Positions 10,721 through 21,096 of a stretch of DNA of 64,000 nucleotides are shown here, piece by piece. The stretch's first letter is position 1. Every line of letters begins with the position of its first letter. The notes beneath the pieces are model-generated. The model searched no databases. It saw nothing but the letters and a program-made list of their open reading frames with translations, and had not been told where the DNA came from. The stretch comes from Panagrolaimus kolymaensis (taxonomy: Eukaryota; Nematoda; Chromadorea; Rhabditida; Panagrolaimidae): contig JAJQJQ010000021.1 of NCBI GenBank assembly GCA_028622995.1, forward strand, positions 3,658,001 through 3,722,000. The letters are read 5' to 3'. The translations under genes were made by a program, and so were the position numbers.

Positions 10721-10898
10721 GGAAATAGAAAAATGATTTTCCAGAAGGTTTACCGTAATCTTTTTGTCAAAAGTAAAGCTTTTAACACGATTGCACGAAA
10801 CCAAAAGAAAATACAGTAGAACCTTCTGGAAAAATCTTTTTTTTTTTGTCGCAAAGTTTAGATATTGCTTTGTTTATTTTTTTCAACTTTTTTGCCGC
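10721..10898 (+). repeat. Right copy of the direct repeat, upstream of the second gene
   Basis: Matches 2046-2235 in the same orientation. Here the internal inverted repeat is cleaner: gattttccagaaggtt (from 10735) and aaccttctggaaaaatc (to 10835) are complementary with one extra base. It lies about 100 bp before the next ATG, as the left copy lies upstream of the transposase, which suggests a shared expression signal. Confidence 0.85.
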
Positions 10899-10999
10899 GT
10901 TGCTCTTTTTTTTATTTTATCGTTTTTTTGCTATAGTTCTCAATAATTGTACTTTTATTTTTTAGTTTTATCATTGATACCTGAAGTATTGCATCTAAA

Positions 11000-11758
11000 A
11001 TGGATCAACGTACTGAACAGGAAAAGCAACGTCAAGCTGCATATCAACAATCTCAAATGGGTTTTCAACCACCTCAACAAACAACTTTTTTTACTTATCC
11101 ATCAACTTCATCATATGGTCAACTTCCTTTAGGATTTTATGCTGCTTATCCACCAACTCAAGATTCATCTCAACTTAATGATAATCGACAAAACCAAATC
11201 TTCTTTGCTCCTCCAGGAATTCATCGTCCTTTTCAAGCTCAACTTCAACACCATACTCAATCTTCATCTCAAATTAATGATACTCGACAGAACCAACCCT
11301 TCTTTGCTCCATCAGGAATTCATGCTCCTATTCAAGCTCAACTTCAAAACCATACTCAATCTCATGATAAACTTCAAGAACAACTTTCACATCAACAAGA
11401 ATCTTCTCAAAATGAAAGACATAAGTCAAAATCACCTGAAATTCGTCGTCAAAAGGTATCTAAAGAAGAAAGCTCAAAACGTAAAGAAGATAAAACAGAT
11501 AAGAATCGTGAAATGCATCGTGGCGGATATCATGGTAGAGGTGGATTTCCTGGACGCATGGCTCCATATCCAGAACCAAGAACAAAGAGAACTCGAAGTT
11601 CTGATGTAAATGAAGCTGTTAAAGTTCCACATTTACTTTGGTCTGATGTCTTTCAAATGTTCGAGCCAAGAGGGAATCACCTAGAGTTGAAGGATTATGG
11701 TTTATGGAAGAAATTTAGTAACGACTTCAAAAAGTTCATGAAGAATAAGAACGATTAA
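11000..11758 (+). CDS. Q/P-rich low-complexity protein, candidate Helitron cargo
   Basis: Single-exon frame of 252 residues; I do not recognise a family. The N-terminal half is rich in Gln, Pro and aromatic residues and holds two tandem copies of about 34 residues (pattern SSQxNDxRQNQxFFAPxGIH, then a QAQLQ segment). The middle is charged (Lys, Glu, Arg). An RGG-type patch (RGGYHGRGGFPGR) suggests RNA or single-stranded DNA binding. The last 45 residues look folded (VPHLLWSDVFQMFEPRG and KDYGLWKKFSNDFKKF). The gene shares an upstream repeat and the start context tctaaaATGGAT with the transposase. It may be an accessory protein like the RPA-like genes of some plant Helitrons, or a captured host gene. 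An acceptor-like tttttag lies at about 10965. Confidence 0.7.
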   Translation: MDQRTEQEKQRQAAYQQSQMGFQPPQQTTFFTYPSTSSYGQLPLGFYAAYPPTQDSSQLNDNRQNQIFFAPPGIHRPFQAQLQHHTQSSSQINDTRQNQPFFAPSGIHAPIQAQLQNHTQSHDKLQEQLSHQQESSQNERHKSKSPEIRRQKVSKEESSKRKEDKTDKNREMHRGGYHGRGGFPGRMAPYPEPRTKRTRSSDVNEAVKVPHLLWSDVFQMFEPRGNHLELKDYGLWKKFSNDFKKFMKNKND

Positions 11759-12799
11759 TATTCATCATTGTATTGTTTTTTCTTTTTTATTCTTTCATTG
11801 TAATGCTTTATTTTTTGTTGTTTTTCCATTGTTTGTTGTTGATTTTGTGGCTTTTTTCTTTTTTGTTGTTAATTTCTTTTAAATTGATTTTACATTGTGT
11901 TTTCATCTATGAATAAAAAATTTCTTTGTTAAAACTTATGTTAAGGTAATAAACAATCACAGAGGAAAAATTTGCATTTAGGCATGATTAGTTTTCCCAA
12001 ATATGCCAGGGAAATTTACGAAATTTTTATAAAACTTTTCATCCAGAAAAAGAAAAACTAAGTTTAAAAAAAAGTTTTATAAAGTTATAAACTTTTTTTC
12101 GCTCAACTCTAAAAAGAAGGCTTTTTTTGAAAAGCTAGACCCAGACGTTAATCGCGAAGCGATTTATGTTCAAAGTCCACAGCCTAACTATTGATCGGTT
12201 CTCCTAGTTGGCAAATAGACAAATTTACATGTTTTCTTTCTCTGTGGCAGTTTTTTTTCTAAATTTTGCTTCTAACACTTTTCATTTGTTCCTCCATTCT
12301 TTTATTTAAAAGCTAAGCACCTTATAAAAGATGCTTCCCTACTAAAACAATGATAAATCTTTTGAGTTAATCTTCTTCTAAAAAGTTATAAACTTTTTGG
12401 ATATTTTCTGTACTTGACTATTGAAAAAAAATAACATAGTAATTATTGCATCGAATAAATTTATGTACGTCTGCTTGTTTGTTTGTCTTTCATGAATTTA
12501 GCATTCTCATGTTTTGTGCACACACAAATGCTGCATCGTTGTCATTGACGCGAACGCACAACCAAAAAAATGAATGTACTTGGCACGAAAATTTTTTCAT
12601 TTTTCAAATCGACTTTCTTCTTTCCTTTTTGCGCGCGTCCAAGCTTTCTTGAATTTCATCGCATTTTTTTTCTCACTTCATTTTTTTTGTTGTTGCTATC
12701 ATCAATTTAAAAATTTTCTTATTCTTATCTCTCTTTTTTTTTGCAGGGGTATTTCCAACCAAAAAGCAAATCGAAAAGCATTAAATAACGTTGACAAAT
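11759..12799. other. Intergenic: Helitron 3' side and swsn-1 upstream region
   Basis: Contains an AATAAA-like signal near 11911, the palindrome AAAGTTATAAACTTT at 12081 and again (8-bp arms) at about 12377-12395, and a perfect hairpin AATCGCgaaGCGATT at about 12150. The last 350 bp look like swsn-1 promoter and 5' UTR, with a clear acceptor ttttttttgcag ending at 12746. No coding region seen. Confidence 0.5.
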
Positions 12800-15552
12800 A
12801 TGGGTCGTAGGTTTGTCCCTTTTTTTCTTGTTGTAGTTTCTTCTCTCAAATAATACTTTTATTTTTTTTAGCGGAAATAAACGCAGACGAGACGACGACG
12901 ATAACGAAGTTATGGATCATGATGATGAAGATAGTCGAAGTCAGCTTACACCTGTTAGCATTCCAAGAGGTATGATTATAATAATTTAAAAAAGTTTTTT
13001 CATGTCTTTATTAATTTTTAGGACGAGAAAGAGATCCAGAATTTAGTGCTCCAAAAGGACAAAAGCTGGTTGATTTAGACGAAGAAGTTGCTACCAACCG
13101 TCCTGAAAAAGCAGAAGATGCAACATCTGTCATTGAGCAAACTCATTACATTGTGATTCCATCTTATGCTTCATGGTTCGACTACAATGCTATCAATGTA
13201 ATTGAAAAGAAAGGTGTACCTGAATTTTTTTCCCAGCATAACAAATCTAAAACACCTGAAGTGTGAGTTTATTTTTTGAAAAAACCTTTTAATAACTTGT
13301 GTGTTTTTAGTTACATGTATATTCGTAATTTTATGATTGACTGTTATCGTCTCAACCCTATGGAGTATCTCTCAGCAACATCATGTCGAAGAAATCTGTC
13401 TGGTGATGTTTGTGCAATTGTTCGTGTTCATTCATTTTTGGAACAATGGGGTTTAATCAATTGGCAAGTTGATCCATCAAATATTCCTGCACCCGTTGGT
13501 CCACCAAGTACATCACATTTCATGGTATTAGCTGATACTCCTGCTGGTATTACACTTACTAATCCATTTCCTCCATCTTACCATGTTAGTTGTTAATATT
13601 TTGTATCTTTTCATTAAAAATATGTTTTTTAGGTTCATGAAAAAAAGCCAAAGATTGAATCTTCTACCATGGCATCAGAGAATTCTCCTACTGCTGTTCT
13701 TGCTTCAAAGGATGGAGACAAACCCGATGAAAATGCTGAAGGAGTAAAAGATGAATCTGCCGAAAAAGAAAAAACACCCGCAAGTGGACAAAAGAAACCT
13801 GAATTTGGATTACGAACAGATCTTTATGCTAAACAAATGGCAGCATTACGAGCAAAGGGTGCTGTGCCTGGTCGTGAATGGTCAGATCAAGAAACTTTGT
13901 TGCTGCTTGAAGCTTTGGATATGTTCTGCGATGATTGGAACAAAGTTGCTGAACACGTTGGAACAAGAACACAAGATGAATGTATTTTATGGTTTTTGCA
14001 ACTTCCACTTCAAGATCCATATTTGGAGGATGATAAAGGGGCATTAGGACCATTAGCATATCAACCAATACCATTCTCACAATCAGGAAACCCTGTTATG
14101 TCTACTGTTGCTTTCCTGGCTGCTGCTGTTGATCCTAAAGTTGCTGCAAGCGCTGCTAAAGCCGCTTTGGGTATGTTTTCACATTTTCATTTTTGAAGCA
14201 CAACTTACTTTGTTTTAGAAGAATATGACAAAATGAAAGGTGAAATCCCTCAATACTTGATAAATGCTCATGTTCGAAATGTTGAAGCTTATGCAAAAGA
14301 GCATAATGGTGAAATAAATCCTCAAATTGGTCTTCCTGATTATAGTCAATATGAAAAGGAGAAGAAGGATGGAGAGGAAAATGAAGCTATGGACACAACA
14401 GAAGCAAATGATAAAGATGGAATACCAGAAGAAAATCGATTGCGTGTGCAAGATGGAGAGATTGTTGGTCCAGAAAATCCACCCTCTGATGAAGCTGTTA
14501 ATAAATGTTCTGAAGTGATACAAAAGGCTGCTGCCGCGGCGCTTGCAGCTGCTGCTGTAAAAGCGAAACATTTAGCTACTCTTGAAGAAAAACGAATGAG
14601 AGGACTTGTTGCTCAACTTGTTGAAACTCAAATGAAAAAACTTGAACATAAACTTAAATATTTTGAAGAATTAGAATCAATGATGGAAAAAGAACGTGAA
14701 GCATTGGAATACCAACGACAACAACTCATTCTTGAACGACAAGCATTTCATCTTGATCAACTTCGTTACCTTGAAATGAGAGCTAAAAACGATGCTCATA
14801 ATAAGCTAGCTAATTCTGGAACTCTTCCAGCTACTTTACCACCTGGTTTTGAAGTTCCTTTGCCAGCACCGCAAGCTCAATTTGTTGCAACATCGACTGT
14901 ATCTGCTCCAGGATCAAAATCAAAAAGTCCTCCGAGGACTATTGTTGTTGAACCAAAACCTGAAAACTTACTTGATCCATCAGCTGCTCCACAAATTCAA
15001 CCTCCAACTGAAAATGCTCAATCAAAAGAATCTGCTCCTGTTGTAACTCCTCAAAGGCCACCATCTCAAGCAGCTGTTCCGCTTCAACCTCCACCAACTA
15101 CTATGGCCCCGCATACTCCTCAACAAACTCTTCAACCGCCTGTTGTTGTTCCACCTCAGCCAACTGTTCCTCAACCTCCAACTGCTGCTCCAGTTGCTCA
15201 AGCACCAATTCCTCATCAACAAGTTCCACCTGTGGGACAGCAACCTATGCATCCACCAACTTCTCAATATCCGGGCGGAGCGCCACCACAAGGATATCCT
15301 CCTCAAGGAGTTTATGGTCATCCAGCTGCTCCTCAATATGGTCAATATCCTCAATATCAACAACATCCTTCTCAATACCAATATTCTTTTCAAAATCAAT
15401 ATCCTCCTGGTCCGCAATATCCTCCTCAAGGGGCTTATGGTCATCCTGGTGCTTCACAACATCAATATCCTTATCCTCCTCGACATCAATATCCTCCACA
15501 ACATCAACAACAGCATCCTCCTCAACAACATCAACAGCATCCTCCACAATGA
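12800..15552 (+). CDS. swsn-1: SWI/SNF chromatin-remodelling subunit SWSN-1 (SWI3/SMARCC)
   Basis: Six exons (12800-12810, 12872-12969, 13022-13262, 13311-13584, 13633-14170, 14219-15552) give 831 residues. A SWIRM domain lies at about 76-168 ([13 protein letters not shown]...LINWQVDP). A SANT/Myb domain is at about 289-335 ([17 protein letters not shown]), and a long coiled coil at about 509-575. The C-terminal 200 residues are Pro/Gln/Tyr-rich and disordered. This is the family architecture of SWI3/BAF155/BAF170, core scaffolds of the ATP-dependent SWI/SNF (BAF) remodeller in the nucleus. The first coding exon is only 11 nt. An acceptor ttgcag at 12745-12746 suggests trans-splicing or a 5' UTR intron. 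SLD5 starts 195 bp downstream on the same strand. Confidence 0.95.
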
Positions 15553-15747
15553 TCTTTTTTTATTCTTTTTTTATTATTATTTATCATGTATTTGAATCGC
15601 ATGTGTATCTTTGTTTTTTCTTTATAAAGTTTGTAAACGGTTATTTGTTGTTTGTTTTTATAAATCTTTGTGTTTTTCTGCACGTTTCATACTACTAAAT
15701 TCTAAAGTAACTAAGGGAAAGCAAATTGTTAATTTTTAAGCTTTATA

Positions 15748-16553
15748 ATGGATGATTTAACTGATAGTCAATTTGATGAAGTTATAAATGGAATAAATGA
15801 TTCAACATTAGCTCCCGGTGGTGAAAGTGAAGATGATGGTGAAGAAATTACATATGAAGAAGCCGTGAAAAGACTTACACAGGCATGGATAAATGAAGAA
15901 GCATCGCCTAAGCTTCTTACGAGCCAATACGAACTTCTTGAGCCTCTTGTTGCAAGAATTGAAGATGCTGAAAAAGAATTTTACCGACGTACAGAAAAAG
16001 AAAAGCTCAACTTATCAATTACTGTTTTTCGAACGGAAATCAATCGACTGCTTTATATTATTAATTCTTATTTAAGGTAAATATTTTACTGAGCATTTTA
16101 GCTGTCTAATTTTGAAATGTCTGATTTCCTTCTTATTTACAATAATTCTTTTTCAGGGCTCGTTTACGAAAGATTGAAAAAGACCCGATTGGAGCTCTCA
16201 ACGAACATGAAGAACGTGCTAATCAACTTCCAACACCTCGTGATTCTCTGCTTGATCCACGTGAAGTAACATTTGCTGAAAAATATTTTGAATCATCAAA
16301 AAAACTTATGCTTGATGAATTTCTTGGAGATCTCGTTCCATCACTTCAAAAAATTCCTCGAATCAAAGATCCACATGCAAACTCTCGGGTCTTTTTTGAA
16401 GTTATTTCTGATAATGCTGAACCAATTACCACTCCGCTTCTCGAAGATAAAACTCAAGAATTTGTTGTTCATTTGAAAAAGGGTGATCGAATGATGGCGC
16501 CGTTTAAAAATGCGGAAGAAGCATTAGAAAATGGTCATATCAGATTACTTTAA
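15748..16553 (+). CDS. sld-5: GINS complex subunit SLD5 (GINS4)
   Basis: Two exons (15748-16076, 16157-16553), 241 residues, the usual length for Sld5. The helical N-terminal A domain (ITYEEAVKRLTQAWINEE, then KLNLSITVFRTEINRLLY) is followed by the small B domain near the C-terminus (EFVVHLKKGDRMMAPF). GINS joins CDC45 and MCM2-7 in the replicative helicase. The gene starts 195 bp after the swsn-1 stop, with an acceptor-like tttttaag about 8 bp before the ATG, so it could be the second gene of an operon (inference). A polyadenylation signal AATAAA lies at about 16700. Confidence 0.92.
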
Positions 16554-16883
16554 AATGGAAATCGTTTAATTGGAATGTTAAATTTTTTTGTATATTCATT
16601 GTTTTATTGTATTTTTGTAATGCCTGTATTTTACGTGTTTGTACTGTTTGATGCTCATTTTTTATAATTTGTTTCTTTATGTTTATATATACAAGTTTCA
16701 ATAAAGTTTTTAAAAAAAATGTTTACAAGTTACAAATAAAGGTTATTTAAAAAAGAGGCACTATTTTGTATGTATTTAAATTTTCTTTGAGCGATGACCC
16801 GAAATTAGGCAAAGTCATAAAAGGCATTGGGGAAAATAAAGTTGAGATAGAATTTTATGTTAATATTTTTTTTGGTAATGATT
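16554..16883. other. Convergent 3' spacer between sld-5 and SPT
   Basis: AT-rich DNA holding the sld-5 3' UTR, its AATAAA at about 16700 and the 3' end of the convergent SPT gene. No further gene seen. Confidence 0.6.
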
Positions 16884-19327
16884 TTACCATTCAATTTTCA
16901 TATTTTTATAAAGATGTGAACGTCGAGAGAATTTAGATCGACTAAAATCTCCTAATTCATCCATGGCATTTAGTACATAATCCAATTGTTCTTTAGTATG
17001 GGCAGCAGATAAACAAATTCTTGCACGTGATTCGGTCATGGCTGTAGCAGGAAATGAAACAACTACGACACCAATCTTCTTTTTTAAAAGTTCACGACCC
17101 CAAAGACTGAAAGCAAAATAATAAGTTAGTAGTAATAAAGCTTATGATTCATTATGTATATTTTTTGGAAGAGATTATAAAAGCTTACCCGCATTGAGTT
17201 GGGAAATAAAGAAGAACGGGAACAACAGGACTATCATCTGAACCATAAACGATGAAACCCATTTGTTTTAAACGGCGACGGAAATATCGAGAATTTCGAG
17301 CAAGTCTTTCAATTCGTTTTTCACCATCTCGAGTATTGTCTTTTCCCATAATAATTGACATTGAAGCAATAACTTGTTGGGCAATTGGAGGAGACATGGG
17401 AGCTGAATAATAAGCAGTTGGAGAAGCTTTTCGCAAATATGTTATTGTTTCAGCTGAACCACCAATATAACCTCCACCAGCACCAAAAGATTTAGTGAAA
17501 GTTCCCATCATGATATCCACATCTTTAGGATTACAACCCCAATATTCAACAACTCCACGTCCTGTAGCACCCATAGCTCCAATGGAATGAGCTTCATCAA
17601 GATAAAGATAACATTTGTATTTCTTTTTAAGGGCAATAATTTCGGGTAAATTACTAATTGATCCTTCCATGGAATAAATTCCTTCAACAACAATTAATAT
17701 TTTATTATATGGTCTTTTGGTTTTTAGATTTCCATATGCAATGGAATCCCGAAGAATTCGTTCAAGGGATTTCATATCATTGTGTTTAAAAACTTTGATT
17801 CCAGCACCAGAAAGTCGGCAACCAAGAATGAGAGAGGCGTGATTGTGTTCATCAGAAATAATTAGGGAATCTTTATCAACCAAGCATGGAGCATTCATGG
17901 AATTTGTTGCAAAACCCATTGAAAAGCAAATTGCATCATCAACTCCTAAGAATTCAGCAACAAGCTTTTCAAGTTCATATTGGGTTCGTGTGTGGCCTAA
18001 AAATGGAAGTTTTGACTTTGCATTTAAAAGAATGAATGAACCTGTTTCATGAACATATCCACAAACCGAAAGGCCTTGTTCATTGATGGCTTCGGCGGCT
18101 TGATTTGCACATGGTCCATTAGCTTCAGCAAAACCCAAATAATTATATGAACCAACATTAATTACTTCGGTTTGAGTTCCAGTAAATTGAAAGGTCCAAC
18201 AAAAATCATTTGTAACTCGATCAATAAGTTTTACAGTGGCACCAGGAACAGAACCTATTGGCCGTTCAAAAACATCTCGAACTCGGATATAACAATGCTG
18301 GGCATAGATTGCCTCGAATGATGAATATAATGGAACAAAATCCTGAAAATTTGTTTTAGTTGAGCTTCAAATAAATATATTTTATGGTTTCATAAAGCTA
18401 CAGCATGTCAAGAAAAATAACTGTAGCATATTTTAATGGTGCTTGGCTATTTACATAATTGTTGGTCACTTGGTCAGAGTTACTTGAATTAGACCTTTGA
18501 ACTTTGGAAAATGAATTTTTTTGACAGTTTAAAAAGCTCAAAAATATTTGATAAGAATTTGACAAGCAGCAGACAGAGACTGACACACATATTTGAAAAA
18601 ATATAAAGTGTTTTTTTTTCGCCTAACATTTTTTTACTTTTCTGGTTATCAAAAAAAGAAGAAGCTGTTTAACGGAAAAATAAGGTTTGAGTTTAAAAAT
18701 AGCAACCAAGAATGAAAAGTAATAAACAATATTTAATGAGAATCAAGCGAAAACAAGCTTGGTTGAAAACATTTTTTTTTGTTTTGAAAAGCAAAGCACC
18801 TTTGTTAAAATTTAAGTTTGGTGGGGGAAAGGAAAAAGTGTAAGAGAATTTTATCAATTACCTTTTGTTTATCTAATTCCACAGCAGCTTTATTCTTTTC
18901 AAATCCCACCCGTCTCATAAATTCCCTGACATATGCCATAACGATAAGAACAAACCACGCAAAATATACGGATAATTGTAAAAAATTATTTGAATGTTCA
19001 AATTCATTTGGATATCGTTCTTGAATATTACCATTTATATCATTTTTATGATATATTTCTGCCTATAAAAATTTTATTGGATTCAATTCAATTCCACAAA
19101 TTGTTGAAACTTACACTTTGAGCAACACTGGATTCATTATTTTTTTCATTTTGAACATCTTCATCCCCGCTACTTGTGTCAAATCGATCACGTTGATTTT
19201 CATCTTCACTTTCTTTACTATAAGCCAATTCAAGGATATCAGTACGTTCGGCTAATTTTTGATGCATAAAATTGCCTATTGCATCCATCGCCGCTTCTGA
19301 GCGGTTTTTAAGAGAAGATGATGGCAT
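16884..19327 (-). CDS. SPTLC2: Serine palmitoyltransferase, LCB2-type catalytic subunit
   Basis: Four exons (19327-19115, 19062-18862, 18342-17189, 17106-16884) give 596 residues, close to human SPTLC2. The enzyme condenses serine with palmitoyl-CoA, the first step of sphingolipid synthesis, in the ER membrane. Exon 2 encodes a transmembrane segment ([19 protein letters not shown]). The fold-type I PLP domain follows ([34 protein letters not shown]). The PLP-binding lysine lies in [16 protein letters not shown] (about K422), which separates this catalytic LCB2 subunit from LCB1, which lacks it. Nematodes can carry more than one LCB2-type gene, so the exact paralogue is open. The acceptor ttcctttatag lies about 20 nt before the ATG. 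Confidence 0.95.
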
Positions 19328-20904
19328 TGTTTAAAGAAAGGGTTTGAGGCTATAAAGGAAACTTAAGACGGCTAAAAAAAGAGAGGAATGAGCTTATTAT
19401 TAAAAATAATAATAATAAACGCGAGAGAGAGAAAACAGCGGATTGTTGCTTACATATTTTACTGAGCTACTGTAAATTTTTATGGCTATGCAAGAACGCA
19501 TTTACGCGAGTGTAAAAAAATACCTTCAAACCTTTCAAATTTGTTGTTTTTAACAAACGTTAAAGACTAACGCTTTTTTTTACACATAAAAAAAACACAG
19601 AGAGATCCATTAGTAGCGTGATTTGTTTAGATATCTCTCTTTCTCTTATTTTTATAAACCCAAAAAAATCTTATGATTTTAGCAACTACCAACGCACATA
19701 TTTTTTTGACCTAATATCTCAAGAAAAATTCAAACTAATTTTTTTTCTGTCAAGAAAAAAACTATGCATTTTATAAAAAAAATTAACTATGATTTTTTTT
19801 TATCACCAAGCTTTGGGCACAGCTATGAGACATCAAAATCAAAATAAATTTTTTGTTGTTGATAAACTTTTACATTGAATAAATCGTCTGATTTTCTACA
19901 GTCCAAGAAATCAAAACTAAAAGTGATAAATTTGCAAGACCGCCTTATTTTTGGTGTCATTTATGATCATGGATGGATGGGAAGGGAGACTCTGACGCGG
20001 GAAGAAACGAAAATGGAAAGTTCTGTTAAAATGATTGGTGATAGTGGTGAAAAATATTTAAAAAAATGACCAGTTCGAGATATTTTTTATTTATAAATTA
20101 TGGGGTTTTCCTTCCTTTAAAAAAAACTTGATCGTTAAATTAATGAAAATGACGTGTGAGATATAAAAAAATTAAGACGCATAAAGAAACCAAAAAATGG
20201 TCAGAAACTTAAAAGGGAGAGAATTAACAAGATTTTTTTTAAAAAATGACTGAAAATTACCTTACAAATTTTCTGTTTTGATTCTTTTTATATTATTCAT
20301 CGACCAAAAAAAAACTAAAAATCAAGGAATGGATGGATTCTTTGATTTTACATAACCATTTTTTCCATGTGTTTTTTCCGCGCTTGAAAAAGATTGCTTT
20401 ACAAAAAAAATGCAAAACAAAAAAATGAAGCAAAGAACGATCGCCAGTCACATTTTTTTTGTGCTGGTTAGCTGCTTGGCCATCACCTCATTTCCTTTCG
20501 TTTCCGTGTTTTTTTTTGGGTTATACAGTTTTAATGGACTTTGATATTCGTTACCTTTTTGAAGTTTGCGAGCAAGAAAAATGGTTGAAGCTTTGCACAA
20601 AAAAATTCTAGTAAAATAAAATGAGACTAGTTAAAACTAAAAAAGGTAAGCTTCAAAAAGATTGAGAGTAAAATGAAAAAATTTATACTAAAAAGATTTA
20701 AGCAATCATTTCAAAAGAAAAGAATTTTAATGCATGAATGATTCATATATAAAAAATTTATAAGAAAGACCTATGTAAGTAACAACATTGATCGCAATAC
20801 AAAGGGTTAGAAAAGAAAAAAAATTTCAAAGGCATTTTTTCTTTGAAAAAATAATTGGTAATTTTATGCATCAAAGTTATTTATATTTCTCAAAAAAAAA
20901 CTTA
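19328..20904. other. Long AT-rich intergenic region, part 1
   Basis: SPT promoter side, with poly-T/poly-A tracts, an (AAT)n/(GA)n run near 19405-19435 and short random frames. A possible minus-strand exon (about 20564-20620, between acceptor tactag and donor gtaacg) would continue the candidate exon at 20905-21096 in frame, but I have no family match. Confidence 0.4.
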
Positions 20905-21096
20905 CCGTACAACTTGAGTCAATATTCGATCCTTATGTAAAATATTTACATGCTTATCTGAATTTGTTAGATTAGCAAGATGTTGCTGGAATTTTAATGG
21001 AAGTTTAGCAAAAATTCTTGATGATTTATTGTTTCGTCTTGGTAAATCAAAAGTTATTGTCGATGAAATTGTTAAAGGATCAGAATGAAGGGACAT
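20905..21096 (-). CDS. Candidate first exon of an unidentified gene
   Basis: Minus-strand frame of about 64 residues from an ATG at 21096 to a consensus donor (cg|gtaagt) at 20905. Composition is protein-like (TFDLPRRNNKSSRIF, KFQQHLANLTNSDKHV) rather than low-complexity. No family recognised, and downstream exons are uncertain. It may be chance. Confidence 0.25.

Larger units (their letters stand above)
2046..11940 (+). mobile_element. Helitron rolling-circle transposon (ends approximate)
   Basis: The core is the Rep-helicase gene at 3677-10537. I include the flanking direct repeats (2046-2235 and 10721-10898), the tandem array (about 2296-3395) and the single-exon gene at 11000-11758 because the direct repeats link them. 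The canonical Helitron ends (5' TC; 3' hairpin followed by CTRR; insertion between A and T) were not found with confidence. The best weak 3' candidate is a 6-bp stem at 12111-12126 followed by CTAG at 12135-12138. The transposase reading frame is open and all its motifs are present, suggesting a recently active copy. Confidence 0.6.

Noticed and set aside
2046..10898. Direct repeats as long terminal repeats of a retrotransposon
   Set aside because: No TG...CA ends, no reverse transcriptase or integrase between them, and the enclosed gene is a Helitron Rep-helicase.
11960..12245. Possible MITE bounded by CACAGAG and CTCTGTG
   Set aside because: The inverted ends match for only 7 bp and no target-site duplication is visible.
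15022..15547. Long minus-strand open frames
   Set aside because: They are antisense shadows of the Pro/Gln-rich tail of swsn-1.
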